7,659 nt of DNA from Sulfurimonas autotrophica. Lineage in GTDB: Bacteria > Campylobacterota > Campylobacteria > Campylobacterales > Sulfurimonadaceae. Position 1 is the stretch's first letter; each line of letters starts with the position of its first letter. The notes under the pieces are model-generated. The model saw only the letters and a program-made list of their open reading frames with translations, did not search any database and was not told where the DNA came from. Shown one piece after another: positions 1-7,063 of this stretch. The stretch is taken from assembly GCA_015662405.1 (NCBI GenBank), contig DQUE01000201.1, positions 1-7,659 of the forward strand. Direction: 5' to 3'. A program made the translations under genes and the position numbers.

Positions 1-744
1 CATGCTTTTGTGACAAAAAATCCATATTGGTCTATGGCAACTCTTTCAAAATATTTTGCACCGCCAATTGAAGACGATTCCTTAGCTCTACCTAAAATAG
101 GGAATAATTGCAAGATCTCTCCTAAGGCTGAAATAGCAAATGGTGCTATAATTGGTGATAATTGCACAATACTAGCACATGTCTATATAGGTGCAAATAG
201 TGTAATAGGAAATGATACTGTAATTTATCCAAATGTTACAATCTATAGAGACTCACAAATTGGCAATAATTGCATTATCCATGCAAATACAGCAATCGGT
301 TCAGATGGATTTGGTTTTGCCACAAATGAAAAAGGTGAGCATAGAAAGATTTATCAAAATGGTCATGTTATTCTTGAAGACGATGTAGAGATAGGGAGCA
401 ATACAAGCATTGATAGAGCTGTCTTTGGTGCTACCATAATCAAAAGAGGAACACGCATAGATAATCTTGTTCAAATTGGACATAACTGCGAGATTGGAGA
501 GTATTCTATAATGGTTGCTCAGTCTGGTTTAGCAGGATCAACAAAACTTGGAAGAAATGTTGTTATGGGTGGTCAGTCTGCAGCAGCCGGTCATTTAGTA
601 ATTGCCCCATTTTCAACATTTGCAGCAAGAAGTGGAGTGACAAGTTCTATAAAAGAGTCTGGAAAAACCTATGCAGGTTTTCCTTTAATGCCACATAGAC
701 AATGGTTGAAACTTCAGGCAAAACTTGCTAGACTTATAAAGTAA
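1..744 (+). CDS. lpxD: UDP-3-O-acylglucosamine N-acyltransferase LpxD, 5'-truncated by the window edge
   Basis: LpxD transfers a 3-hydroxyacyl chain from acyl carrier protein to the 2-amino group of UDP-3-O-acylglucosamine, the third step of lipid A synthesis in the cytoplasm. The reading frame is open from base 1, so the GTG at 10 is not the start; full-length LpxD is about 310-340 residues and most of the N-terminal uridine-binding domain is missing here. What remains is a left-handed beta-helix of hexapeptide repeats (about 100-620), the family motif GSDGFGFA (about 298-321), the likely catalytic histidine in QIGHN (codon 481-483; E. coli His239 equivalent by motif) and a second conserved histidine in AAAGH (592-594). 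A C-terminal helix ([16 protein letters not shown]) closes the protein, as in the trimeric enzyme. The next gene follows 18 nt downstream on the same strand. The family call is secure. Confidence 0.95.
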   Translation, partial: HAFVTKNPYWSMATLSKYFAPPIEDDSLALPKIGNNCKISPKAEIANGAIIGDNCTILAHVYIGANSVIGNDTVIYPNVTIYRDSQIGNNCIIHANTAIGSDGFGFATNEKGEHRKIYQNGHVILEDDVEIGSNTSIDRAVFGATIIKRGTRIDNLVQIGHNCEIGEYSIMVAQSGLAGSTKLGRNVVMGGQSAAAGHLVIAPFSTFAARSGVTSSIKESGKTYAGFPLMPHRQWLKLQAKLARLIK

Positions 745-762
745 AAAAAACAAGGAGTTAGC

Positions 763-966
763 ATGTCAAAAGTTATCCCATTAAGTGGAACAAAAAATGG
801 TGTTATATCTATCACTAAGATTGATGAACCGTATGGAAAAGGGAGTGCAGCCGTAGCGAGTATAGGGGTCTCACTTTCAGGTGATGCAGAAAACCCTGAA
901 TGGAAAGTACATATTCCATTGGAGAATTTAGATGAAGTAATGAAAGCTTTGTCTGAGTTAAAGTAG
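763..966 (+). CDS. Unrecognised 67-residue protein downstream of lpxD
   Basis: I do not recognise this family. It is very probably a real gene: AAGGAG at 752-757 lies 5 nt before the ATG, the frame is intact, it follows lpxD by 18 nt, and it ends exactly in a terminator-like inverted repeat. The protein has no signal peptide, membrane segment or cysteine. Its sequence suggests alternating beta-strands (IPLSGTKNGVISITKI, then AAVASIGVSLSG, then EWKVHIPL) and a C-terminal amphipathic helix (ENLDEVMKALSELK), so it is probably a small cytosolic beta-beta-beta-alpha domain. That layout loosely recalls small PC4-like nucleic-acid-binding proteins, but I see no diagnostic motif and do not assign that function. 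Co-orientation with lpxD suggests a shared transcript; a role in lipid A synthesis does not follow from that. Confidence 0.8.
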   Translation: MSKVIPLSGTKNGVISITKIDEPYGKGSAAVASIGVSLSGDAENPEWKVHIPLENLDEVMKALSELK

Positions 967-981
967 GTTTATACCTACTTT
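960..981. terminator. Bidirectional terminator-like hairpin between convergent genes
   Basis: A perfect 9-bp inverted repeat, AAAGTAGGT (960-968) and ACCTACTTT (973-981), encloses a 4-nt loop. Only three pairs are G-C. Each arm ends in a short A or T run, so on either transcript the stem is preceded by A and finishes in U, as expected of a weak bidirectional intrinsic terminator. The stop codon of the 67-residue gene (TAG, 964-966) lies in one arm and the aspB stop (TAG, 977-975 on the minus strand) in the other. The repeat is seen directly; termination is inferred from position. Confidence 0.65.
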
Positions 982-2147
982 GCTTTGAGTTCTTGAACAA
1001 ACTCATCAATTCTTTTTATACCTTCTCTGATACTGGCAATTCCAGTAGCAAAACTAAATCGAAAATAGCCTTCACTACCAAAGCCAACACCTGGTACAAC
1101 TGCAACACCTTTTGATGCTAAAAGTTCTTTGGCAAATTTGAGAGAATCATTGCTAACTTCTTGAATATTGACAAAAAGATAAAATGCACCATCTGGTTTT
1201 AAAACACTCAAACCATCAATTTGATTAAAGAGTGCTACAGCTTCATTACGACGTTTGATAAACTCTTTTCTCATCATAGCGATATCTTCATCGGCACTAC
1301 CATCAAGTCCTGCTATAGCAGCGTATTGAGTTATAGTGTTGACATTTGATGTGCTTTGAGATTGCAACTTTTTTGCTGCTTTGATAATATCAGTCTGGTA
1401 TGCAGCCATGTAACCAAATCTCCAGCCTGTCATAGCAACAGATTTACTCAAACCATTAATGGTAATAGTTCTCTTAAACATATCTTCACTGACTGCTGCT
1501 GCAGAGGTAAATGTACCATCATATATTAGTTTTTCATACATTTCATCACTTGCAACAAGAACATCTGTGCCTTCAAGCACTTTTGCTAAAGCAGTTAACT
1601 CCTCTTTTGAGTAAACAGCACCTGTTGGGTTTGAAGGTGTTGTTAAGATGAGCATTTTTGTCTTCTCTGTCAATGCGTTTTTTAATTGTTGTGGAGTTAT
1701 TTTAAATGCTGTAGCATCACTTGTTGGTAACTCAACAACTGTGCCATCAAAATATTTTACAAGTTCAGGATATGTCACCCAATAGGGTGCTGGAATAATA
1801 ACTTCATCACCTTTTTCAATCGTTACAGAAAAAAGGTTAAATAGAGAATGCTTTGCACCATTATTAATGATGATTTGATCTGTTTTGTACTCAAGAGCAT
1901 TATCTCTTTTGAGCTTTTGTGCTACAGCTTCTTTAATAGCCACAATACCATCAACTGCAGTATATTTTGTAAAGCCATTATTAATAGCATCTATTGCTGC
2001 ATCTTTAATAACTCTTGGTGTATCAAAGTCTGGTTCTCCAGCTGAAAAACTGAGAATGTCTTTTCCTTCTGCTTTGAGCTCTTGAGCAAGAGCTGTGATA
2101 GCGATTGTGATTGATTCAGATAGTTTATCTATGCGTTTTGCTAGCAT
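975..2147 (-). CDS. aspB: Aspartate aminotransferase (class I, AspB type)
   Basis: This is a cytosolic PLP enzyme of fold type I that exchanges amino groups between aspartate and 2-oxoglutarate, linking oxaloacetate to aspartate-family amino acids. The 390-residue length suits the Bacillus/Thermus-type (I-gamma) subgroup. Visible landmarks are SAGEPDFDTP (35-44), the ring-stacking aromatic region PYWVTYPE (121-128), NPTG (173-176), the cofactor-contacting Asp201 in ASDEMYEKLIYDG, the Schiff-base lysine Lys235 in NGLSKSVAMTGWRFGY, and the substrate-carboxylate arginine Arg363 in YFRFSFA. The ATG at 2147 gives the expected N-terminus and has AAAGGG about 6 nt upstream. It is the last gene of the minus-strand series but is set off from cysE by 77 nt carrying a hairpin and a good -10 element, so it probably has its own transcript. 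Some members of this group also use prephenate; substrate range cannot be read here. The name aspC is also used. Confidence 0.9.
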   Translation of the reverse strand: MLAKRIDKLSESITIAITALAQELKAEGKDILSFSAGEPDFDTPRVIKDAAIDAINNGFTKYTAVDGIVAIKEAVAQKLKRDNALEYKTDQIIINNGAKHSLFNLFSVTIEKGDEVIIPAPYWVTYPELVKYFDGTVVELPTSDATAFKITPQQLKNALTEKTKMLILTTPSNPTGAVYSKEELTALAKVLEGTDVLVASDEMYEKLIYDGTFTSAAAVSEDMFKRTITINGLSKSVAMTGWRFGYMAAYQTDIIKAAKKLQSQSTSNVNTITQYAAIAGLDGSADEDIAMMRKEFIKRRNEAVALFNQIDGLSVLKPDGAFYLFVNIQEVSNDSLKFAKELLASKGVAVVPGVGFGSEGYFRFSFATGIASIREGIKRIDEFVQELKAK

Positions 2148-2177
2148 TGAAACCCTTTAATATAATATATTTGACAA

Positions 2178-2200
2178 ATTATACTAAAAAAATGATCTAT
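2178..2200 (-). promoter_or_regulatory. Probable sigma-70 promoter of aspB
   Basis: On the minus strand a perfect TATAAT (2183-2178) is preceded by a run of seven T (2192-2186) and followed by TT. There is no recognisable -35 hexamer. This T-tract plus TATAATT layout is the known form of the main sigma-factor promoters in Campylobacter and Helicobacter. Transcription would start near 2171, giving a leader of about 24 nt to the aspB ATG at 2147. The motif is seen directly; activity is inferred. Confidence 0.65.
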
Positions 2201-2210
2201 TTTTGTTGAG

Positions 2211-2242
2211 AAATCAATGAAAATTTAATTTTTCATTGATTT
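2211..2242 (-). terminator. Hairpin at the cysE stop codon, possible operon terminator
   Basis: A perfect 13-bp inverted repeat pairs 2211-2223 (AAATCAATGAAAA) with 2230-2242 across a 6-nt loop. The cysE stop codon (TAA, 2227-2225) is inside the loop, so the last four cysE codons form one arm. The stem is nearly all A-T and the transcript continues with CUCAAC rather than a U run, so termination may be weak; the hairpin could instead protect the 3' end. The aspB promoter starts about 11 nt downstream of the stem, which fits a transcript boundary here. Confidence 0.55.
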
Positions 2243-2926
2243 TATAAAGGATTCGTATATATGTTCAAGCTCAAGATCTTGATCAAGAAGTTCTTTATGC
2301 TCTTTTACTAAAATATGTTCTAGTATTGCAACACGCTTTAAAAGGTATTCAAACATCTCTTTGTTTATATCAGGAAGCATATTATGCATAAAAGGATCTT
2401 TACATCTTCCTTTTTCTATAATGTGTGCAGGGATCCCAACAGCAGTAGAGCAGTTTGGCACCTCTTTAATAACAACAGAATTTGCACCTATTTTTGCATA
2501 CTCTCCTATTGTTATATTTCCTAGTATTTTCGCTCCTGCTCCGATAACTGCACCCTTTTTTACAGTTGGATGTCGCTTTCCATGTGTTAAAGAGACCCCA
2601 CCAAGTGTAACGCCTTGGTATATAAGTACATCATCTTCAATAACAGCAGTCTCACCAATTACAACACCAAAACCATGGTCAATAAAAACACGCTTTCCAA
2701 TAATAGCAGCTGGATGAATGTCGATATTTGTTAGTATTTGTGATATTCCCATGATGATTCTTGCTGTACGAGTAAATTTTTTTTTATAGAGTTTATGTGC
2801 TACTCGATACCAAGCTAGAGCCCAGACACCAGGATAGTTAAATAAAAAATCAATTCTTGAGTTGAGTGCGGGATCATTTCTGTATGCATTTGAAAAATCC
2901 TCTTTTATATCAGAAAATATGCCCAT
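2225..2926 (-). CDS. cysE: Serine O-acetyltransferase
   Basis: CysE acetylates L-serine with acetyl-CoA to O-acetylserine, the committed step of cysteine synthesis in the cytoplasm. The 233-residue protein has a short helical N-terminus, then a left-handed beta-helix (about 66-170). The catalytic pair is visible as Asp69 (DIHP) and His84 (FIDHGFG), matching E. coli Asp143 and His158, with His119 in KRHP matching His193. GETAVIEDDV and GAVIGAGAKILGN are also typical. It lacks about 74 N-terminal residues compared with E. coli CysE, as in the known short bacterial forms. After the helix comes an unusually long helical tail (about 185-233) rich in Glu, Leu and Lys that ends MKN, not in the isoleucine that inserts into cysteine synthase in E. 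coli. The ATG at 2926 has AAGGAT about 5 nt upstream, overlapping the speA stop; the gap is 8 nt, so the two genes are probably coupled. Confidence 0.93.
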   Translation of the reverse strand: MGIFSDIKEDFSNAYRNDPALNSRIDFLFNYPGVWALAWYRVAHKLYKKKFTRTARIIMGISQILTNIDIHPAAIIGKRVFIDHGFGVVIGETAVIEDDVLIYQGVTLGGVSLTHGKRHPTVKKGAVIGAGAKILGNITIGEYAKIGANSVVIKEVPNCSTAVGIPAHIIEKGRCKDPFMHNMLPDINKEMFEYLLKRVAILEHILVKEHKELLDQDLELEHIYESFIKSMKN

Positions 2927-2934
2927 TTTTATCC

Positions 2935-4764
2935 TTAGGTTGTTGTTCTTAAATAGCCGTTTTGATGTAAAAATTTTTCAAGCTGCAGAAGTGTATCATT
3001 TTTTTCTTTTTCTGTACTAAAGCTAGCGTTTGAAAGTCTGTTTTTAAGCTGATTTAATATTTTATCTTTGTCATAGCCTATTGATTCAAGTATCTCTAAA
3101 ATATTTTTAGACTCTATAGCGTCTGTGATGTCATATCCTGTGTCGCTAATTATGATAGTATATTCATTTGGATGGGTAAAAAGATTATGATTCATACCCA
3201 ATGTCTCTTGATAGGCTCCAACATTAAAAAAACCTAAAAAATAATCCTCTTCATCTATATTGACATCATGCAGATATAAAGGTTTTTCAGGATTAAATCC
3301 TATCTCACCATCGCTGTCACATGTAATGTCCCAAAGAGAAGCAGCACGCAGAGGAGGGGTGTTTAAATGATGAATCGGCATTACAGGAAAGTGTTGCCCT
3401 AACCCCCAGTAATCAGGCAAACTTTGAAATATTGAAGCGTTAATTAAATAACGCTCTTGGAGCTTTATCTGTAGTTGTTCAAGCTCATTTGTTGGGTGAG
3501 ATGATTTTAAATAGAGTGCTTTTTTTATAATATTATGCACTAAAATCTCTGCATTAGATCTATCTTGCAGGTCGATATAACCTAAATCAAAGAGCGTAAA
3601 GAGTGACTCCATATGATCGAGTGCATCATGGAGGTACTCTATACAGTTTGCATTATTTAGTAAACGATTAAGTTCTATAAGCTCTTCTATAAGAGGAGGG
3701 TTTGTATCTTTAAAATGTAGTAGTTTCTCTTGATAGTCCTGTGAAAATAGTTCTAAAACCGGTGTAATAAGTACAGCATGTGAAGCAACTACAAATCGAC
3801 CTGATTCAGTAAATATATCAGGGTGTATAACTCCTTTTCTATCCATAATTTCACCAAGTAAAAAGACAACAGAGCTTGAAAACTCATCTATTGAATAGTT
3901 TCTTGCATGTGATTTTTCATGTTGGTCATACTCTACAGCCAAACCACCACCGATATTTATACTAGAGAGAGCATCAGCTTGCATTTTTTTAAGCTCTGCA
4001 TAGATATTTCCAGCTTCACGGAGTGCTTTTTTTAGGGGGGCAATATCTGCTATTTGTGAACCTATATGAAAATGAATCATAGTGAATTTATGAAGTAATT
4101 TAGCATCTTTTAAGAGTTTTATCGCTTCAATAATCTCTGTTGAAGTGAGTCCAAACTTTGCATCCATACCACCACTTTTTGCCCATATGCCACTTCCTGC
4201 ACTGTGCAGTCGAACACGTATACCAATATTTGGGACTTTTAAATTAGATTTTGAAGCTACATTAATGATGGTTTTTAGTTCATTAAGCCCTTCTATGGTT
4301 ATGGTGATATTGTGTCCGCTATGAGCTGCCATAAATCCAAGTGTGAGCATCTCTTCATCTTTAAATCCGTTTACTGTAATATTTGCACTGCCTATAGTTT
4401 TACTCATTGCTAAAATGAGTTCGGCTTTACTCCCCGCCTCAAGCCCATAATTATATTTTGCACCTTGTGAGGTTATTGCTGCAACAGCTGCAGGAAATTG
4501 GTTTACCTTCAGTGGAAAAACAGCATGAAATCTCCCTTTGTAATCGTTTTCTTCAATTGCTTTTTCAAAATAGTTATAAAGAGTTTTAATTTGCCTTTTT
4601 ACAAGATGAGGAAATCGTAAAATCAAGGGACCTTTTACACCTTTTACTCGTATAGTGTTGACTATTTCAAGTAAAGAGGGCATGGATTTATAGTTAAGTT
4701 TTATCTCTCCATCTTCAATAATAAAATTTTTATTTGACCATATATCAAGACCAAAATTATTCAT
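2935..4764 (-). CDS. speA: Biosynthetic arginine decarboxylase
   Basis: SpeA is a PLP- and Mg-dependent fold III decarboxylase that turns arginine into agmatine and CO2, the entry to polyamine synthesis. Landmarks in the 609-residue product are FPLKVNQ with the PLP lysine Lys86, HIGSQ (233-237), the phosphate-binding GGG (272-274), ESGRF (320-324), the active-site cysteine in TCDSDG (Cys482) and GAYQE (516-520). The segment IFQSLPDYWGLGQHFPVMP is characteristic of this enzyme rather than of the smaller diaminopimelate or ornithine decarboxylases. The frame is open back to an ATG at 4827, but that would overlap hisS by 58 nt and add 21 basic residues read from hisS sequence. The ATG at 4764, just 5 nt after the hisS stop, gives the MNNFGLDIW start expected for the family and a normal length (about 610-660). 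Its ribosome site is weak (AAGAG about 11 nt upstream, within the hisS end), so coupling to hisS is likely. Confidence 0.93.
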   Translation of the reverse strand: MNNFGLDIWSNKNFIIEDGEIKLNYKSMPSLLEIVNTIRVKGVKGPLILRFPHLVKRQIKTLYNYFEKAIEENDYKGRFHAVFPLKVNQFPAAVAAITSQGAKYNYGLEAGSKAELILAMSKTIGSANITVNGFKDEEMLTLGFMAAHSGHNITITIEGLNELKTIINVASKSNLKVPNIGIRVRLHSAGSGIWAKSGGMDAKFGLTSTEIIEAIKLLKDAKLLHKFTMIHFHIGSQIADIAPLKKALREAGNIYAELKKMQADALSSINIGGGLAVEYDQHEKSHARNYSIDEFSSSVVFLLGEIMDRKGVIHPDIFTESGRFVVASHAVLITPVLELFSQDYQEKLLHFKDTNPPLIEELIELNRLLNNANCIEYLHDALDHMESLFTLFDLGYIDLQDRSNAEILVHNIIKKALYLKSSHPTNELEQLQIKLQERYLINASIFQSLPDYWGLGQHFPVMPIHHLNTPPLRAASLWDITCDSDGEIGFNPEKPLYLHDVNIDEEDYFLGFFNVGAYQETLGMNHNLFTHPNEYTIIISDTGYDITDAIESKNILEILESIGYDKDKILNQLKNRLSNASFSTEKEKNDTLLQLEKFLHQNGYLRTTT

Positions 4765-4769
4765 AGTGT

Positions 4770-5984
4770 TTAAAACTCTTCTCTTTTGAGAATAAACTCT
4801 TTTTTGTTTTGCAGATCTTTTATCCAAATAGTTCCGTCATTTATCTCATTTGTACCAATAACACAACAGTATTTTGCATCTACTTTATCAGCACCTTTGA
4901 GATGGTTTTTTAGATTTTTTGCTTTGTAATCACATATAGCCCTATCTGTAGCTCTTTTTTTATGGGTTAATGCAACAATAATATCTATCGCTTCCTCATC
5001 CATAGCACCAAGGTAGTAGCCACCTCTTGAGTTTTGTGGCATTTTTATAAGCTCTAAAAGTCGCTCAATTCCCATAGCAAAACCCACAGCAGGGGTAGGG
5101 CGACCATCTAAAAACTCTACAAGTCTATCATATCTTCCTCCACCAGCTATTGCACTTTGACTACCAATATTGTCACTTACAAACTCAAAAGCAGTTTTTG
5201 AGTAGTAGTCAAGTCCACGTACGAGATTAGTATCTATTTCATAGCTAATTGCATTTTCATCCAAAATCTTTTGAAGCTTACTAAAATCATCTTCACACTC
5301 TTTGCATAATAAATTAATGAGTTTTGGTGCATTTTTATATAAAGATTGGCATTTTTCGTTTTTACAATCAAGTACACGAATAGGGTTTGTCTCTTTTCTA
5401 CGCTTACAATCTTCACAAATTTCACTTTCCACACTCTCTATAAATTTGACAAGATTGTTACGATATTGTGGCATACAGTTACCATCTCCAAGTGAATTAA
5501 GTTGTAAACGATAGCCAATACCGAGTTCTTTGAGTATATCACTGATCATCATTATGATATTTGCATCTTCATAGACACTTGCTACACCAAAACTCTCAAC
5601 ACCAAACTGGTGAAACTCTCTTAATCGTCCTTTTTGTGGTCTCTCATATCGAAACATGGGTCCATAATAGAAAAATCTATGAATGCCGCCTGCTTTGTCA
5701 AGTTTTTTTTGTATAAAAGCTCGTACAACACCTGCTGTGCCTTCAGGGCGTAAACAGACATCGTTTTCGCCTTTATCAATAAACTGATACATCTCTTTAC
5801 CAACAATGTCGCTACTCTCTCCAACACTGCGTTTAAATAGTGTTGTCTCTTCTAAAAGGGGGGTCTCTATGTAGGAAAAGCCATATCTTTTAGCAATCTT
5901 TTGTGCCACATCTAAAAAATAAGTAAATCGTTGCGATTGGTTCTCATCAAGTATATCATTCATGCCTCTGAGTGATGTAATCAT
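4770..5984 (-). CDS. hisS: Histidyl-tRNA synthetase
   Basis: This class II aminoacyl-tRNA synthetase charges tRNA-His in the cytoplasm, normally as a homodimer. At 404 residues it is typical in length. Motif 1 lies near residues 34-50 (GFSYIETPLLE), the ATP/histidine loop at RPEGTAG (79-85), motif 2 at about 111-128 (FRYERPQKGRLREFHQFG), the histidine-specific HisA motif at LVRGLDYYS (254-262) and motif 3 at VGFAMGIERL (300-309). A C-terminal anticodon-binding domain follows (about 330-404). The insertion between motif 2 and HisA carries six cysteines in three pairs (190/193, 207/212, 227/230), suggesting a structural metal site; the E. coli enzyme does not have this set. The ATG at 5984 has GAAGGAT about 8-9 nt upstream, overlapping the tmk stop; the intergenic gap is 6 nt. 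Confidence 0.96.
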   Translation of the reverse strand: MITSLRGMNDILDENQSQRFTYFLDVAQKIAKRYGFSYIETPLLEETTLFKRSVGESSDIVGKEMYQFIDKGENDVCLRPEGTAGVVRAFIQKKLDKAGGIHRFFYYGPMFRYERPQKGRLREFHQFGVESFGVASVYEDANIIMMISDILKELGIGYRLQLNSLGDGNCMPQYRNNLVKFIESVESEICEDCKRRKETNPIRVLDCKNEKCQSLYKNAPKLINLLCKECEDDFSKLQKILDENAISYEIDTNLVRGLDYYSKTAFEFVSDNIGSQSAIAGGGRYDRLVEFLDGRPTPAVGFAMGIERLLELIKMPQNSRGGYYLGAMDEEAIDIIVALTHKKRATDRAICDYKAKNLKNHLKGADKVDAKYCCVIGTNEINDGTIWIKDLQNKKEFILKREEF

Positions 5985-5990
5985 AATTTT

Positions 5991-6581
5991 TTATCCTTCA
6001 TTTATTTCATTATTGATATTGTTTAATATCTCTTGTGTAATTATCTCTCTCTCTTTTGTTGCATCAATTTCTACTAGAGGTAGCCCTAAGAGTTGGCTGG
6101 CCTCTTTGATACTCTTTTGAATTTGTAATAGATATTCGCTACCTCGAAGTTCTATGCCATCGAGATCTTTTTGTGAAAGTCTATACTCCAATTCCTCTTT
6201 TGTAAGAGACAATAAAAATATTTTTTGTGGATAGATCTTTTTTGTTGCAAAGTTGTTGAGTAAAACCAACTCTTTTTTTTCTATATTTCCCTGTGTTAAT
6301 GCATACGCTACACCACTGACTGCACTTCTATCTGAAATAATCATTTTGTCTAAGTTTGGTTCTATGATCTCTTCTACATGTTCTGCTCTATCAGCAAGAA
6401 AGAGTAGAAATTCCGCTCTTTTACTTTTTGTTCTTGCGCTTAAAACAAGCTCTCTAATCTCCTCTCCTATAACCGTTGCACCTGGTTCTTTGGTCATGAT
6501 TGCTTGGGGAAAGTGTTTTTTCAGTGCTTGAATTTGTGTGCTTTTTCCAGCTGTATCAATCCCTTCAATAGCTATGTACAT
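5991..6581 (-). CDS. tmk: Thymidylate kinase
   Basis: Tmk phosphorylates dTMP to dTDP with ATP, an essential step to dTTP. The 196-residue protein shows the P-loop GIDTAGKST (7-15), KEPG (31-34, where most relatives have REPG), the dTMP-binding stretch LLFLADRAEHVEEII (59-73), the DR motif at Asp84-Arg85 followed by SAVSGVAYA, and a lid segment near 136-150. The residue after the DR pair is serine rather than the tyrosine or histidine common elsewhere; the rest of the fold is intact, so I expect an active enzyme. The ATG at 6581 shares its A with the coaD stop (TGATG, 1-nt overlap), which implies translational coupling. The downstream neighbour hisS follows after 6 nt. Confidence in the family is high. 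Confidence 0.95.
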   Translation of the reverse strand: MYIAIEGIDTAGKSTQIQALKKHFPQAIMTKEPGATVIGEEIRELVLSARTKSKRAEFLLFLADRAEHVEEIIEPNLDKMIISDRSAVSGVAYALTQGNIEKKELVLLNNFATKKIYPQKIFLLSLTKEELEYRLSQKDLDGIELRGSEYLLQIQKSIKEASQLLGLPLVEIDATKEREIITQEILNNINNEINEG

Positions 6582-7063
6582 CAGCGCAGACTCCCTATAA
6601 CCTCTTGCACCTCTTTTGGTAAGAGATGCTCAGTTTTGCCATGAAATTTTAATAAATTACGAACAATGGAAGAGCTGATAAAAGCATGTTTTAATTTTGG
6701 CATGAGATAAACTGTCTCTATTGTTTCATCAAGAGAGTTGTTAAGGTAACCAAGTTGCAACTCATATTCAAAATCACTCACTGCTCGTAATCCACGTATA
6801 AGGACACTGGCTTTTTGCTCATGTGCTAAATCTATTGTGAGATTGTCAAAACCTAAAACACGAACACCTTTAATTCTCTTTGTAGCGATCTGTACCATAT
6901 CTATTCTTTGTTGCAGAGTAAACATGGGGTTTTTCTCTTTTGACTCAGCAACAGCAACAATCACTTCATCAAAAAGATTTTTAGCACGTTCAATAATATC
7001 AAAATGTCCGTTTGTTATAGGATCAAATGTTCCTGGGTATAAAGCTATATTACGACTCTTCAA
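6581..7063 (-). CDS. coaD: Phosphopantetheine adenylyltransferase, TTG start
   Basis: CoaD transfers AMP from ATP to 4'-phosphopantetheine to form dephospho-CoA, the penultimate step of CoA synthesis. The nucleotidyltransferase signature is complete: YPGTFDPITNGH (9-20) with the TNGH form of the HxGH-type motif, IRGLRAVSDFEYE (89-101) and ISSSIVRNL (129-137). I place the start at the TTG at 7063: this gives 160 residues beginning MKSRNIALYPG, close to the 159 residues of E. coli CoaD, and AAAAGG (7076-7071) lies 7 nt upstream. The longest frame runs to an ATG at 7141, but it would add 26 residues without family counterpart and overlap ubiX by 92 nt. With the TTG the overlap with ubiX is 14 nt. 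No ATG or GTG fits between the ribosome site and the conserved N-terminal strand. Confidence 0.93.
   Translation of the reverse strand: MKSRNIALYPGTFDPITNGHFDIIERAKNLFDEVIVAVAESKEKNPMFTLQQRIDMVQIATKRIKGVRVLGFDNLTIDLAHEQKASVLIRGLRAVSDFEYELQLGYLNNSLDETIETVYLMPKLKHAFISSSIVRNLLKFHGKTEHLLPKEVQEVIGSLR

Noticed and set aside
10..12. GTG as start of lpxD
   Set aside because: The frame is open to base 1 and the product would lack the N-terminal domain of LpxD; the gene simply begins outside the window.
2161..2176. Plus-strand TATAAT and TTGACA-like words in the aspB-cysE gap
   Set aside because: The TATAAT (2161-2166) lies before, not after, the TTGACA (2171-2176), and transcription would run antisense into cysE with no plus-strand gene to serve.
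2361..2717. 118-codon plus-strand frame
   Set aside because: It is antisense to the beta-helix of cysE; the repetitive composition of the hexapeptide repeats keeps the opposite frame open.
4765..4827. Longer speA start at 4827
   Set aside because: It would overlap hisS by 58 nt and adds 21 basic residues that are hisS codons read in another frame; the ATG at 4764 fits the family and the spacing.
6325..6333. Serine after the DR motif and KEPG for REPG in Tmk as signs of an inactive enzyme
   Set aside because: The P-loop, the DR pair and the dTMP-binding segment are intact, and I believe relatives in the phylum share these substitutions.
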